A DNA stretch of 64,000 nt from G020354785 sp964534745 (GTDB lineage Bacteria > Bacteroidota > Bacteroidia > Bacteroidales > UBA10428): the NCBI GenBank assembly GCA_964534745.1, contig CAZHQW010000009.1, positions 15,422 to 79,421 of the forward strand, written 5' to 3'. Shown piece by piece: positions 25,838 to 33,616 of this stretch; the first letter of the stretch is position 1, and every line of letters starts with the position of its first letter. The notes under the pieces were generated by a model. It had not been told where the DNA came from, ran no database searches, and saw nothing but the letters and a program-made list of their open reading frames with translations. The position numbers were made by a program, and so were the translations under genes.

Positions 25838-26632
25838 ATGAAACAATATCTTGATTTATTGGATCATGTTCTGAGAAACGGTACAGGAAAGAAAGACAGG
25901 ACCGGCACAGGGACAATAAATATTTTTGGATACCAGATGAGGTTCAATTTTAATGACGGATTTCCCCTGCTTACGACGAAAAAGCTGCATTTAAAATCTA
26001 TTATACATGAATTATTGTGGTTCCTTAAAGGAGACACCAATATTAAGTACCTTAATGACAACGGGGTAACAATATGGGATGAGTGGGCCGATGAAAAAGG
26101 GGACCTGGGACATATTTACGGCTACCAGTGGCGCTCCTGGCCAACATATGATGGCAGGTATATTGATCAGATATCGGGACTGATAGACTCGATACGCAAT
26201 AATCCCGATTCCAGGCGCCATATAGTCAGTGCATGGAATGTCGGAGACCTGGGGAATATGGCACTTCCTCCATGTCATGTGTTATTCCAGTTTTACGTTG
26301 AAAGGAATACTCTGTCCTGCCAGCTATATCAAAGAAGTGCCGACATATTCCTGGGCGTGCCATTTAATATTGCATCTTATTCACTTTTATTGCTCATGAT
26401 AGCCCAGGTTACCGGACTCAACCCCGGGGAGTTTATTCATACGCTGGGTGATGCACATGTATACTCAAATCATATTGAGCAGGTCAGATTGCAATTGTCC
26501 AGGGAACCCAGGAAACTGCCAACTATGAAGATTAATACACATATAAAGAGTATTTTTGATTTTAGATATGAGGATTTTACACTCGGGGATTATAATCCGC
26601 ATCCGCATATAAAAGGGGATATATCAGTATAA
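25838..26632 (+). CDS. thyA: thymidylate synthase
   Basis: A 264-residue enzyme, exactly the length of E. coli ThyA. It converts dUMP and methylene-tetrahydrofolate to dTMP and dihydrofolate. The catalytic cysteine lies in MALPPCHVLFQFYV, followed by the dUMP-binding QRSADIFLGVPFNIASYS and GDAHVYSNH. The N-terminal KDRTGTGTINIFGYQMRF holds the phosphate-binding arginine, and the C-terminal PHPHIKGDISV is intact. It forms a two-gene operon with dihydrofolate reductase, eight bases downstream, which recycles the dihydrofolate produced. Confidence 0.98.
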   Translation: MKQYLDLLDHVLRNGTGKKDRTGTGTINIFGYQMRFNFNDGFPLLTTKKLHLKSIIHELLWFLKGDTNIKYLNDNGVTIWDEWADEKGDLGHIYGYQWRSWPTYDGRYIDQISGLIDSIRNNPDSRRHIVSAWNVGDLGNMALPPCHVLFQFYVERNTLSCQLYQRSADIFLGVPFNIASYSLLLLMIAQVTGLNPGEFIHTLGDAHVYSNHIEQVRLQLSREPRKLPTMKINTHIKSIFDFRYEDFTLGDYNPHPHIKGDISV

Positions 26633-26640
26633 GGTTTTTT

Positions 26641-27129
26641 ATGAAGAGCATATCCATAATAGTTGTTGTTACAGAAAATAATGTTATAGGAAAGGATAAT
26701 AAACTGCTTTTGCATATGCCGGATGATATTAAAAGGTTTAAAAGAATTACACTCGGCCATACCGTCATAATGGGCAAAAGAACATATGAATCATTGCCTG
26801 GAGGAGCTTTGCCGGGAAGGAAAAACATAGTAATTTCAGATAACAGGGATGACCGGTTCAAAGGCTGTATAATGGCCTATTCTGTCGAGGATGCTATGGA
26901 TAAATGTGATGATTCAAAAGAGAATTTCATAATAGGAGGAGGGACAATATATGCGCAGTTTATGAAATATGCGACAAAGCTGTATATAACCAGAGTGCAC
27001 AAATCATTTGACGGTGATACCTTTTTCCCGGAACTTAATTACAATGAGTGGAAAGAGATTGAAAGGGAAGACCATAAAGATGAGGAAAGAGATTTTTCAT
27101 ATTCATATATTACCTATGTGAGAAAATAA
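26641..27129 (+). CDS. folA: dihydrofolate reductase
   Basis: A 162-residue enzyme reducing dihydrofolate to tetrahydrofolate with NADPH. N-terminal ENNVIGKDNKLLLHMPDDIKRFK contains the M20-like loop and the catalytic acid (Asp in MPDD). HTVIMGKRTYESLPGGALPGR is the NADPH-phosphate binding segment, and FIIGGGTIYAQFM and RVHKSFDGDTFFPEL complete the family pattern. It follows thyA by eight bases, the classic pairing. The remnant of a DUF2147 gene begins ten bases after its stop. Confidence 0.97.
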   Translation: MKSISIIVVVTENNVIGKDNKLLLHMPDDIKRFKRITLGHTVIMGKRTYESLPGGALPGRKNIVISDNRDDRFKGCIMAYSVEDAMDKCDDSKENFIIGGGTIYAQFMKYATKLYITRVHKSFDGDTFFPELNYNEWKEIEREDHKDEERDFSYSYITYVRK

Positions 27130-27138
27130 ACTTATACT

Positions 27139-27291
27139 ATTAAGAGAATAGCATTTATTACCGGTTTGATTCTGTTGTCATTTGCTGCAAAGCCACAGCA
27201 GGATAAAATTGTGGGACACTGGCTGACTACTGAAGGAGAATCACAGATAAGGATTTTCAGGGCTACCAATGGACAAGAGAACTGTCAGTGA
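27139..27291 (+). pseudogene. truncated DUF2147-family gene remnant without a start codon
   Basis: The frame reads (I)KRIAFITGLILLSFAAKPQ followed by QDKIVGHWLTTEGESQIRIF and then stops at a TGA after GQENCQ. This is the signal peptide plus first third of a DUF2147 protein (typically ~140 residues; opening D-K-I-x-G-x-W-x-T-x-x-x-x-S-x-I). The codon where ATG is expected is ATT (27139-27141). No continuation is seen in any frame downstream. It is therefore a decayed gene. The rest of the gap to 27470 holds nothing else I can identify. Confidence 0.7.
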
Positions 27292-27469
27292 GGGAATAAA
27301 ATGCACTAAAAAATGCTCATATTAAAAAAAAGCATATCACATATTTATCGGGTATTTTTAATCACTTGTAATTAAAAATCACAAATTTATCAATAATAAA
27401 AAACAAACCGCCTGCATCTCCGTTTATTTGGTTGAAAACAAAACCTGATTAAGTCAACTTGAATAGACG

Positions 27470-27940
27470 ATGAAATACTTTTTTATTATATTCTGCGTAC
27501 TATCTGCAGCGTGTTCCAGGGAGATAATCATTACTGAAGAAGATATAAAGCAGGATCTTCTTTATGTTGCCAATGATATAAAACCATTCTCAGGGACTTG
27601 CAAAATATTATATAGCGATACTTCGATGTTGAAGGAGCTGTTTGAATTTGTTAATGGTGTGATGGACGGGCGGTGTATCAGTTATTATGAAGACGGAAGT
27701 ATTAAATGGAAGGGCAGCTATAAAAAGGGCAAGAGCTTCGGGAAATGGGAATACTGGGACAATAATGGGAACAAATATTGCGAAGCACATTTCGACAATG
27801 ATTTATATAACGGTCCTTACAGGTCATGGTATGCAAACGGGCGGATAAAAGAGGCAGGCCAGTTTACAAAAAACATAAAGACAGGCAAATGGATTGTATA
27901 TGATAATATGGGAAATGTTATCAGAATGTCTGTTTATTAA
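27470..27940 (+). CDS. MORN-repeat lipoprotein (YwqK-like)
   Basis: A 156-residue lipoprotein with signal MKYFFIIFCVLSAAC (Cys15). The mature part carries consecutive MORN_2-type repeats: VNGVMDGRCISYYEDGSIKW, KGKSFGKWEYWDNNGNKYC, DNDLYNGPYRSWYANGRIKE and TKNIKTGKWIVYDNMGNVI. The pattern G-x-W-x-x-Y-x-x-x-G is regular. Such proteins are called YwqK-family antitoxins in databases, but nothing here indicates a toxin partner. Function unknown; outer-membrane or periplasmic anchoring is likely. Confidence 0.8.
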   Translation: MKYFFIIFCVLSAACSREIIITEEDIKQDLLYVANDIKPFSGTCKILYSDTSMLKELFEFVNGVMDGRCISYYEDGSIKWKGSYKKGKSFGKWEYWDNNGNKYCEAHFDNDLYNGPYRSWYANGRIKEAGQFTKNIKTGKWIVYDNMGNVIRMSVY

Positions 27941-28008
27941 TTCCGGCGTTTAAAATCCTACAGTCAAAAATTTGGGTAAATTTACAGGAGTAATAAAACA
28001 TTATTCAA

Positions 28009-28527
28009 ATGGAATTTTATGACCTGGTAAAAACCCGCGAGAGCATAAGGGAATATGATTCCACGAGGCCCGTAGAAAAGGAAAAGCTAATAAGAATACT
28101 TGATGCAGGCAGGCTGGCACCCTCTGCAGCGAACAGGCAGCCATGGCGTTTTCTGGTTGTTTCATCGGAACGGATGCTAAAAAAGGTAACAGCCTGCTAT
28201 CACCGTGACTGGTTCAGCAGGGCGCCTCATATTCTGGTTGTTGCAGGCCGAAAGGCTGATGCCTGGGTAAGGCAGTATGACGGGTATAATTCGCTGGAAA
28301 CAGACCTTACAATAGCCATGGATCATATGATACTGGCCGCCGAGAATGAGGGTATCGGAGCCTGCTGGATTGCAGCATTCGACCCTGAAATACTTAGAGA
28401 TGCATTATCTTTAAAGCGTGATGAGATAGTATATGCAATCACTCCATTAGGGTATCCACCTCAGGGATTCAGAAAAAAAGGGCATAAAGAAAGAAAATCG
28501 CTGGAAAATATCGTGACCTTTCTTTGA
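28009..28527 (+). CDS. nitroreductase-family flavoprotein
   Basis: A 172-residue FMN-dependent reductase of the nitroreductase fold. N-terminal TRESIREYDSTRPVEKEKL has the FMN-phosphate arginines, LDAGRLAPSAANRQPWRFLV is the FMN-binding signature, ALDHMIL-like AMDHMILAAENEGIGACWIAAF and YAITPLGYPPQGFRKK complete it. It is short for the family, like the Bacteroidota and clostridial one-domain forms. The physiological substrate is unknown. It converges with the M14 peptidase (nine bases between stops). Confidence 0.88.
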   Translation: MEFYDLVKTRESIREYDSTRPVEKEKLIRILDAGRLAPSAANRQPWRFLVVSSERMLKKVTACYHRDWFSRAPHILVVAGRKADAWVRQYDGYNSLETDLTIAMDHMILAAENEGIGACWIAAFDPEILRDALSLKRDEIVYAITPLGYPPQGFRKKGHKERKSLENIVTFL

Positions 28528-28536
28528 AGTACGGGA

Positions 28537-31176
28537 TTAGTTATCTGTACCCGGTAACAGCAGGGCATTAAAAAGAAGTTTGTAGGTGCCCGGAGTTGAA
28601 GCCCTGAACTGAGGCTGGAACCCTGAGAGCACCAGTTGTCCCTTTCCTTTTTTCAGCCATACCATTATCGGTTTATTGGCAATAAGCTCTTCATTCTCAG
28701 CATAACCGCTCAATACTATGTTCTCTTCAGGTAAAGATGCTATTACCCTCCTGTCCATATCAAACCATGGTATTGAAGTCTTTAATACGGGATTACACCT
28801 TGAAAATGCACCTGCATAAGCAGGCATTCCATAAGCCAGGGGGTGATCATTATTCAGCTTTATTTTCAGTAATGAGCCCGGACAAAACAATCCCTGCTTC
28901 TGAAGATTTTCGGAGATATCACTAACAGGTAACTGGAATTCTTCTTTTTCGCCATTTTTCCCGGTCATTGTCAGAGAGCCTGTAAAAAGTCCCGCAGATC
29001 TGCCCCATGAAATAACCATGCCTCCTTCATTTATGAAATTCATCAGCTTGTCTATGCCTTCATCACCCATACCCCTGGTATAATCGGGTGGATAAGTATA
29101 AGTTGCGTTCCATGTCTGGGGGGCTTTCGGTTTACCTTCCTTTAATAATTCATCATCCATATCAGGAAAGACAAGGACGTCGAATTCATCCGGAAGGCCT
29201 TTCGTTGCTATTTCCGAAGGCCTTAATACTTTATAGTTAATGTTATAACTGTCAAATATGAACCTGGTCCAGCCGGCATCCATATCATGGAAGTAAGATT
29301 CTACCAGTCCGATACGTGGCATTTTAACTTTCTCAGTTCCTGTGGTGACAGCTGATTTTATAAATTCAGGGGTTATATTAAGCTCATTAATGATCTTGCC
29401 AATCTTTTCCCCGGTGCTTTTATCATAATATATTATAAAACTTCCGGGCATTATTTTTTTACCCTCGATATTAATTGTATCGGTCAGCCTTTCGACTTCG
29501 ATCTTATTATTCAGGGCTTTGAATGCTGCCCTGTAGCTTTCATTATACTGTGCAGGAAGAATGACAGCAGTATAATCATCAGGAACCGGATTACTTATTT
29601 CTATTGGCAGCTCTAACCTTACCAGCGATTTATTCAAATCTTCAGAGTAAGTATTAAGTTCAATTATCTTCACACCCCTGTGGAGAGGCAACGACCAGCT
29701 TGTAATGTCATAGGGCCTCATTATTTCGCCTCCAGGAGTATAATGTCTTACAGGGTAGGCCTGTTTTTTAAGCACCTCAATCAGAAATGCCCTGAATGGC
29801 TGGGAGAGAGGCACTACATAACAGCTTTCGGTAAGGTTTACGCCTTCTATAGTAGAGGGTACGGACGGTTTATATACATTTATTCCGTGTTCATCAAGCA
29901 GATTGATAAGGTTAACCAGCTCCCCGGGATCATGCTGTTCGGTTGGAAACACAAAATAGTAAGGGGCTTCTGTCTTACCATTTCGGACCTCAATCTGGCA
30001 CAGGTCATTTTTGAATTTTAAAATTTCCTTTTTATAAATAGCGGCAGTCTTAATAATTGAATAAAATGAAGATATTTCATACTGCACTATATCACTAAGT
30101 TTCCACCACCCTCCTTCCCATGGGAGAGGCATATTAATGCTCTTTTTGTATTCAGACAGTCCCTTACCCAATACCTGCAGCTCATCGGGCTCAATAAACA
30201 CAGGTGTGGCATATTTTACACTTGCACATTCGGTGAAGAGTCCGATTACATTCTTATATGAAGCCGTGCATGTAGATCCGGGCCAGTAATCATCTATTAA
30301 ATAATGTTGTGATACTCCGGCAAGGCCTTTCTCGGTCATATCCTTGGCCATGGCAGATCCCAGGAGCCAGGTCCAGCTCCATAGCTGTTCGTTAATATTC
30401 TCGGTAATAGGATCATGTACGGGCTGAACAAGGTACCGGGGACCGTTAAAGTACATCTGGTGTTTTTCAATAAGCACATGGGGAAACCATGTTTTATTGT
30501 ATAACTTGGCGATGGCCTTATTATCGCTCTGGGTGAGGCTGACAAAATCCCTGTTATTGTCGTGGCCCGTATACTTATGATATATGCCGGGCATTGTACT
30601 TCCCTCGTAGGTGGTGTTTTTATATTTATTGTAATGGTCAACAACCATATCCAGTCCGTCCGGATTATGGCAGGGAACCATCATAAGTACCACTTCGTCA
30701 AGGTACCTGAGCAGTTCGGGATCATCTGTCTCCGCTATTTCATATGCCAGCAGGGGAGCGCTTTGGGTCGGACCTACCTCGTTTGAATGCATGGAAAGGG
30801 TAGTTAAGATAAAGACCTTTCCTTCCTGCATATATTTTGCTTTTTCTTCAGGATCAATATTAGCATTAAGAGTAAGTTCCTCGTTAATTTGCCTTAATGA
30901 TTCAAGATTTTTTATATTCTCTTCAGATGATAAGAAGACTACATACATTTTATTTCCCATTGGTGATTCGCCTATTTCCATCATTTTCACTCTTGGCGAT
31001 GCTTCATCAATTTTTTTAAGATAGTCTGTCAATGGCTGGTATTTAATTAACATTTTCTCATCTCCGGGCCGGAAACCAAAGAATTTCTCAGGGGCTATTA
31101 TTCCATTTTTCCCCTGGCAGTATAAGCCGGACAGAAAAAAATAACAGCTGACGGCTATAGCAAAAGACTTTTTCAT
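28537..31176 (-). CDS. secreted M14-family zinc carboxypeptidase with C-terminal extension
   Basis: An 879-residue exported peptidase with signal FAIAVSCYFFLSGLYCQG. The M14 domain (~30-350) has the zinc pair H-x-x-E in SMHSNEVGPTQSAPLLAYE, substrate residues in PCHNPDGLDMVVDHYNKY and GHDNNRDFVSLTQ, the histidine region IEKHQMYFNGPRYLVQP, and the probable catalytic Glu in GLFTECASVKYATP. Residues ~380-870 form a beta-rich region and a class I glutamine-amidotransferase-like fold (PRIGLVESYFHDMDAGWTRF, DVLVFPDMDDE, INEGGMVISWGRS), typical of long M14 proteins of this phylum. It probably trims peptides in the periplasm or at the cell surface. Confidence 0.9.
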   Translation of the reverse strand: MKKSFAIAVSCYFFLSGLYCQGKNGIIAPEKFFGFRPGDEKMLIKYQPLTDYLKKIDEASPRVKMMEIGESPMGNKMYVVFLSSEENIKNLESLRQINEELTLNANIDPEEKAKYMQEGKVFILTTLSMHSNEVGPTQSAPLLAYEIAETDDPELLRYLDEVVLMMVPCHNPDGLDMVVDHYNKYKNTTYEGSTMPGIYHKYTGHDNNRDFVSLTQSDNKAIAKLYNKTWFPHVLIEKHQMYFNGPRYLVQPVHDPITENINEQLWSWTWLLGSAMAKDMTEKGLAGVSQHYLIDDYWPGSTCTASYKNVIGLFTECASVKYATPVFIEPDELQVLGKGLSEYKKSINMPLPWEGGWWKLSDIVQYEISSFYSIIKTAAIYKKEILKFKNDLCQIEVRNGKTEAPYYFVFPTEQHDPGELVNLINLLDEHGINVYKPSVPSTIEGVNLTESCYVVPLSQPFRAFLIEVLKKQAYPVRHYTPGGEIMRPYDITSWSLPLHRGVKIIELNTYSEDLNKSLVRLELPIEISNPVPDDYTAVILPAQYNESYRAAFKALNNKIEVERLTDTINIEGKKIMPGSFIIYYDKSTGEKIGKIINELNITPEFIKSAVTTGTEKVKMPRIGLVESYFHDMDAGWTRFIFDSYNINYKVLRPSEIATKGLPDEFDVLVFPDMDDELLKEGKPKAPQTWNATYTYPPDYTRGMGDEGIDKLMNFINEGGMVISWGRSAGLFTGSLTMTGKNGEKEEFQLPVSDISENLQKQGLFCPGSLLKIKLNNDHPLAYGMPAYAGAFSRCNPVLKTSIPWFDMDRRVIASLPEENIVLSGYAENEELIANKPIMVWLKKGKGQLVLSGFQPQFRASTPGTYKLLFNALLLPGTDN

Positions 31177-31215
31177 TTTTTTACTTATTTAGACATATTT
31201 TTCAAAAATAGTCAA

Positions 31216-33276
31216 TTAATAAATATGATGCTGGTTTTTTAGCTTGAGGTGTACCGTATTCCTGTGTATTCCCAGATATTCTGCCGCATTGGTCCGGTTA
31301 TTATTTGAGTTGACAAGTGCAAATTCTATCATGTACTTCTCTATCCTGTTTATTAAAGTCTTATATATTTTACCTTTTTCAATTGCCCTGATTTCATTTT
31401 CAACCAGTTGTTTTAAGAGGTCTTCATTATCTTGTGCAATAAACAGGGCCATATCTTCAGGCAAATCGCGGATATCAATAATCCTCTCACTCGTTAGTAT
31501 TACTGCCCTCTCAATGATATTCTCAAGTTCCCTCACGTTGCCTGGCCATTTATAATTCATCAGGACATTCCTGCATGCAGAAGTAATCCCTTCAATATCC
31601 TTATTATATTTTTTATTGTATATATTGATAAAATGTTCTATAAAAAGGGGGATATCGTCCTTTCTTTCTTCGAGGGGAGGGATATCAATATTAATAACAT
31701 TCAGCCTGTAGTACAGATCTTCCCTGAACTTATTTTCAGCAGTAAGTTTTTTGAGATTTTTATTGGTGGCTGCAATTATTCTGACATCTACCCTGATGCT
31801 TTTTTCGCTTCCCAGGGGTTCTATCGTTCTTTCCTGCAATACTCTCAGTATCTTGGCCTGGAGATTAAGATCAAGATCCCCTATCTCGTCAAAGAATATT
31901 GTCCCGTTGTTGGCAAGAACGAATTTTCCGTTTTTGTCTTTTGCAGCATCAGTAAAAGCTCCCTTTTTATAGCCGAAAAGCTCCGACTCGAGAAGATTTT
32001 CAGGAATAGCTGCACAATTAATGCTTATAAACTGATTCCCCGCTCTTTTACTCTTATTATGAATTAGCCTGGCAATTATTTCTTTGCCTGCTCCTGTGGG
32101 ACCTGTGATCAGTGCCGTGGCATCTGTGGCTGCAATAACATCGACTGTCTCAAGTATTTTCAGGATTCTTTTATTTTTGCCCACAAAGACTATATTGCTC
32201 TCTTTTTCCATCAGTTTTTTCCTGAGTTCAATATTCTTCTTTAACAGGATTTCTTTTTCCCGTTTTGAAATGACATAGTTATATACTTTATTTGAAACAA
32301 TTGTTGAAATCAAAGTAATAGTCTCAAATGTGCTTTCAAAATCTTCATCAGATATATATTCTTTTTCAATACTAAGCACACCAACGGTTTTATCTTCGTA
32401 TTTAATGGGAACTGCAAAAAATGAGTTCTTTTCTCCTGTGCCCCTTCTTATTTTCATCCTATTGAGAAAGTCTATGCTTTTTGTGATGTCTCTGATTTTT
32501 ATCCCGTTTCCATATTTAAAAACCTTGCCAACAACACCTTCTCCTATCTGGTATACGCCCCTTTTTATTGCATCTTCACTTAATCCGTATCCTTTAAAGG
32601 CTTTCAATTTTTCGTGCCTGTCAAGAAGTACTATAGAACCTCTTTTTATGTTCATGACTTTTGAAATATAATCCATGATCTTCTCAAAGATGTTCTCAAG
32701 CTGGAACTCATGTGCAAGTATATCCGCAACTTTAAGAAGCAGGTTCTGCCTTTCAATTTTATTTTTGAGGCTTTCTATTAAATTGGCTTTTTGTAAAATC
32801 TGTACTGCAAAGGATGATATTGTTTCGAGCAGGTTCAGGTGCTCGCTGGTAAATGCATTTAATTTATTGCTGTCAACACTTATTACCCCAATTGTTACGT
32901 TTTCAAGCCTGAGAGGCACGGCGAGTTCGGATTTCAGGTCTTTTCTGACCCTTATGTAGTATTTTATACTGTCAACGTTATTTACCAGCAGGGGCATGCC
33001 CGATTCCGCTACACGACCCGTTACACCTTCTCCCGGACCCAGTTTTATTTTTGATATTCTGGAAGGATTCAGTCCCCTGAATACTTTTAATTCCAGAATA
33101 TTTGTATCCGGATTTATAATTCTTATGCTTCCTGTCGATGCCCCTGTAATCTCGATACACTTATCAATTAGATAGTTCAGGAGTTCATTCGGGGAAATGG
33201 CAGAGTTGATTATCTCGAGGATATCTTCAAGAATCTGTAATTTATAGGTATTGGTTACTTTTAAATTGTCGCTCAT
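31216..33276 (-). CDS. sigma-54-dependent activator with two GAF domains (bEBP)
   Basis: A 686-residue regulator: GAF 1 (~12-165), GAF 2 (~180-335), AAA+ (~360-590) and a Fis-type helix-turn-helix at the C-terminus (RTNAAEYLGIHRNTVHLKLK). The AAA+ domain has Walker A GPTGAGKE (392-399), Walker B IFFDEIGD and the sigma-54 loop GAFTDA (439-444), in which Asp replaces the second Gly of GAFTGA. GAF domains usually sense small ligands (for example 2-oxoglutarate or amino acids in NifA-type proteins); the ligand here is unknown. There is no receiver domain, so it is not a classical response regulator. It is divergent from a gene set carrying a -24/-12 promoter and ending in gltBD, its most likely target. 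Confidence 0.93.
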   Translation of the reverse strand: MSDNLKVTNTYKLQILEDILEIINSAISPNELLNYLIDKCIEITGASTGSIRIINPDTNILELKVFRGLNPSRISKIKLGPGEGVTGRVAESGMPLLVNNVDSIKYYIRVRKDLKSELAVPLRLENVTIGVISVDSNKLNAFTSEHLNLLETISSFAVQILQKANLIESLKNKIERQNLLLKVADILAHEFQLENIFEKIMDYISKVMNIKRGSIVLLDRHEKLKAFKGYGLSEDAIKRGVYQIGEGVVGKVFKYGNGIKIRDITKSIDFLNRMKIRRGTGEKNSFFAVPIKYEDKTVGVLSIEKEYISDEDFESTFETITLISTIVSNKVYNYVISKREKEILLKKNIELRKKLMEKESNIVFVGKNKRILKILETVDVIAATDATALITGPTGAGKEIIARLIHNKSKRAGNQFISINCAAIPENLLESELFGYKKGAFTDAAKDKNGKFVLANNGTIFFDEIGDLDLNLQAKILRVLQERTIEPLGSEKSIRVDVRIIAATNKNLKKLTAENKFREDLYYRLNVINIDIPPLEERKDDIPLFIEHFINIYNKKYNKDIEGITSACRNVLMNYKWPGNVRELENIIERAVILTSERIIDIRDLPEDMALFIAQDNEDLLKQLVENEIRAIEKGKIYKTLINRIEKYMIEFALVNSNNNRTNAAEYLGIHRNTVHLKLKNQHHIY

Positions 33277-33319
33277 GATATACAGAGATTTTTTTGAATA
33301 TTTAATTTAAATGACCAAA

Positions 33320-33331
33320 ATATGTGCATAT
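33320..33331. promoter_or_regulatory. short palindrome, candidate activator-binding site 1
   Basis: ATATGTGCATAT: 5-bp arms around TG. It shares ATAT-x-TGCA-x-ATAT-like bases with the site at 33347-33362, their centres 29 bp apart. It lies ~170 bp upstream of the -24 element, in the range for enhancer sites of sigma-54 activators. Confidence 0.35.
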
Positions 33332-33346
33332 AAACATAGAAATACA

Positions 33347-33362
33347 ATATTTGCACAAATAT
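33347..33362. promoter_or_regulatory. 16-bp palindrome, candidate activator-binding site 2
   Basis: ATATTTGCACAAATAT: perfect 7-bp arms around CA, ~145 bp upstream of the -24 element. It overlaps the -7 element of the regulator gene on the other strand, so one site could allow both activation of the right-hand genes and autoregulation. Confidence 0.45.
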
Positions 33363-33363
33363 A
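33356..33363 (-). promoter_or_regulatory. putative -7 element of the sigma-54 activator gene
   Basis: TATATTTG on the minus strand, an exact TAnnTTTG match, with TTTT 19 bases upstream as an imperfect -33 box. The start site would be near 33349, giving a ~73-nt leader. Confidence 0.4.
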
Positions 33364-33498
33364 GTGCTTTTTTTGTTTAATAAAAAGATTACTCCCTGCA
33401 AAAATGTATTTATTTTAACTTGTTTAACCGTCTAAAAATAAGCTATTTACAAAACAGATGCCTGATAAATTTCATATGGGCCCTTAATATATGCAGAT

Positions 33499-33515
33499 TT
33501 GGTACAGTAATTGCC
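33499..33515 (+). promoter_or_regulatory. candidate sigma-54 (-24/-12) promoter
   Basis: TTGGTACAGTAATTGCC has the invariant GG and GC at the correct 10-base separation and T-GG-x-AC-N5-TTGC against consensus TGGCAC-N5-TTGC, differing by C to T in the -24 element. The start would be near 33526, with ~91 nt of leader before the 33617 gene. Its position opposite a sigma-54 activator gene strengthens the call. The 340-bp region 33277-33616 contains this element, the two palindromes and the activator's own promoter, and no other gene that I can see. Confidence 0.6.
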
Positions 33516-33616
33516 GGTAATTAAAGATTAAGAATACCAAAATATATAAAAATCAAAATTATAATAACCGTAGATTGAAATAGTATTTCTTTTTTTGCAG
33601 AGCTAAATAATATATA

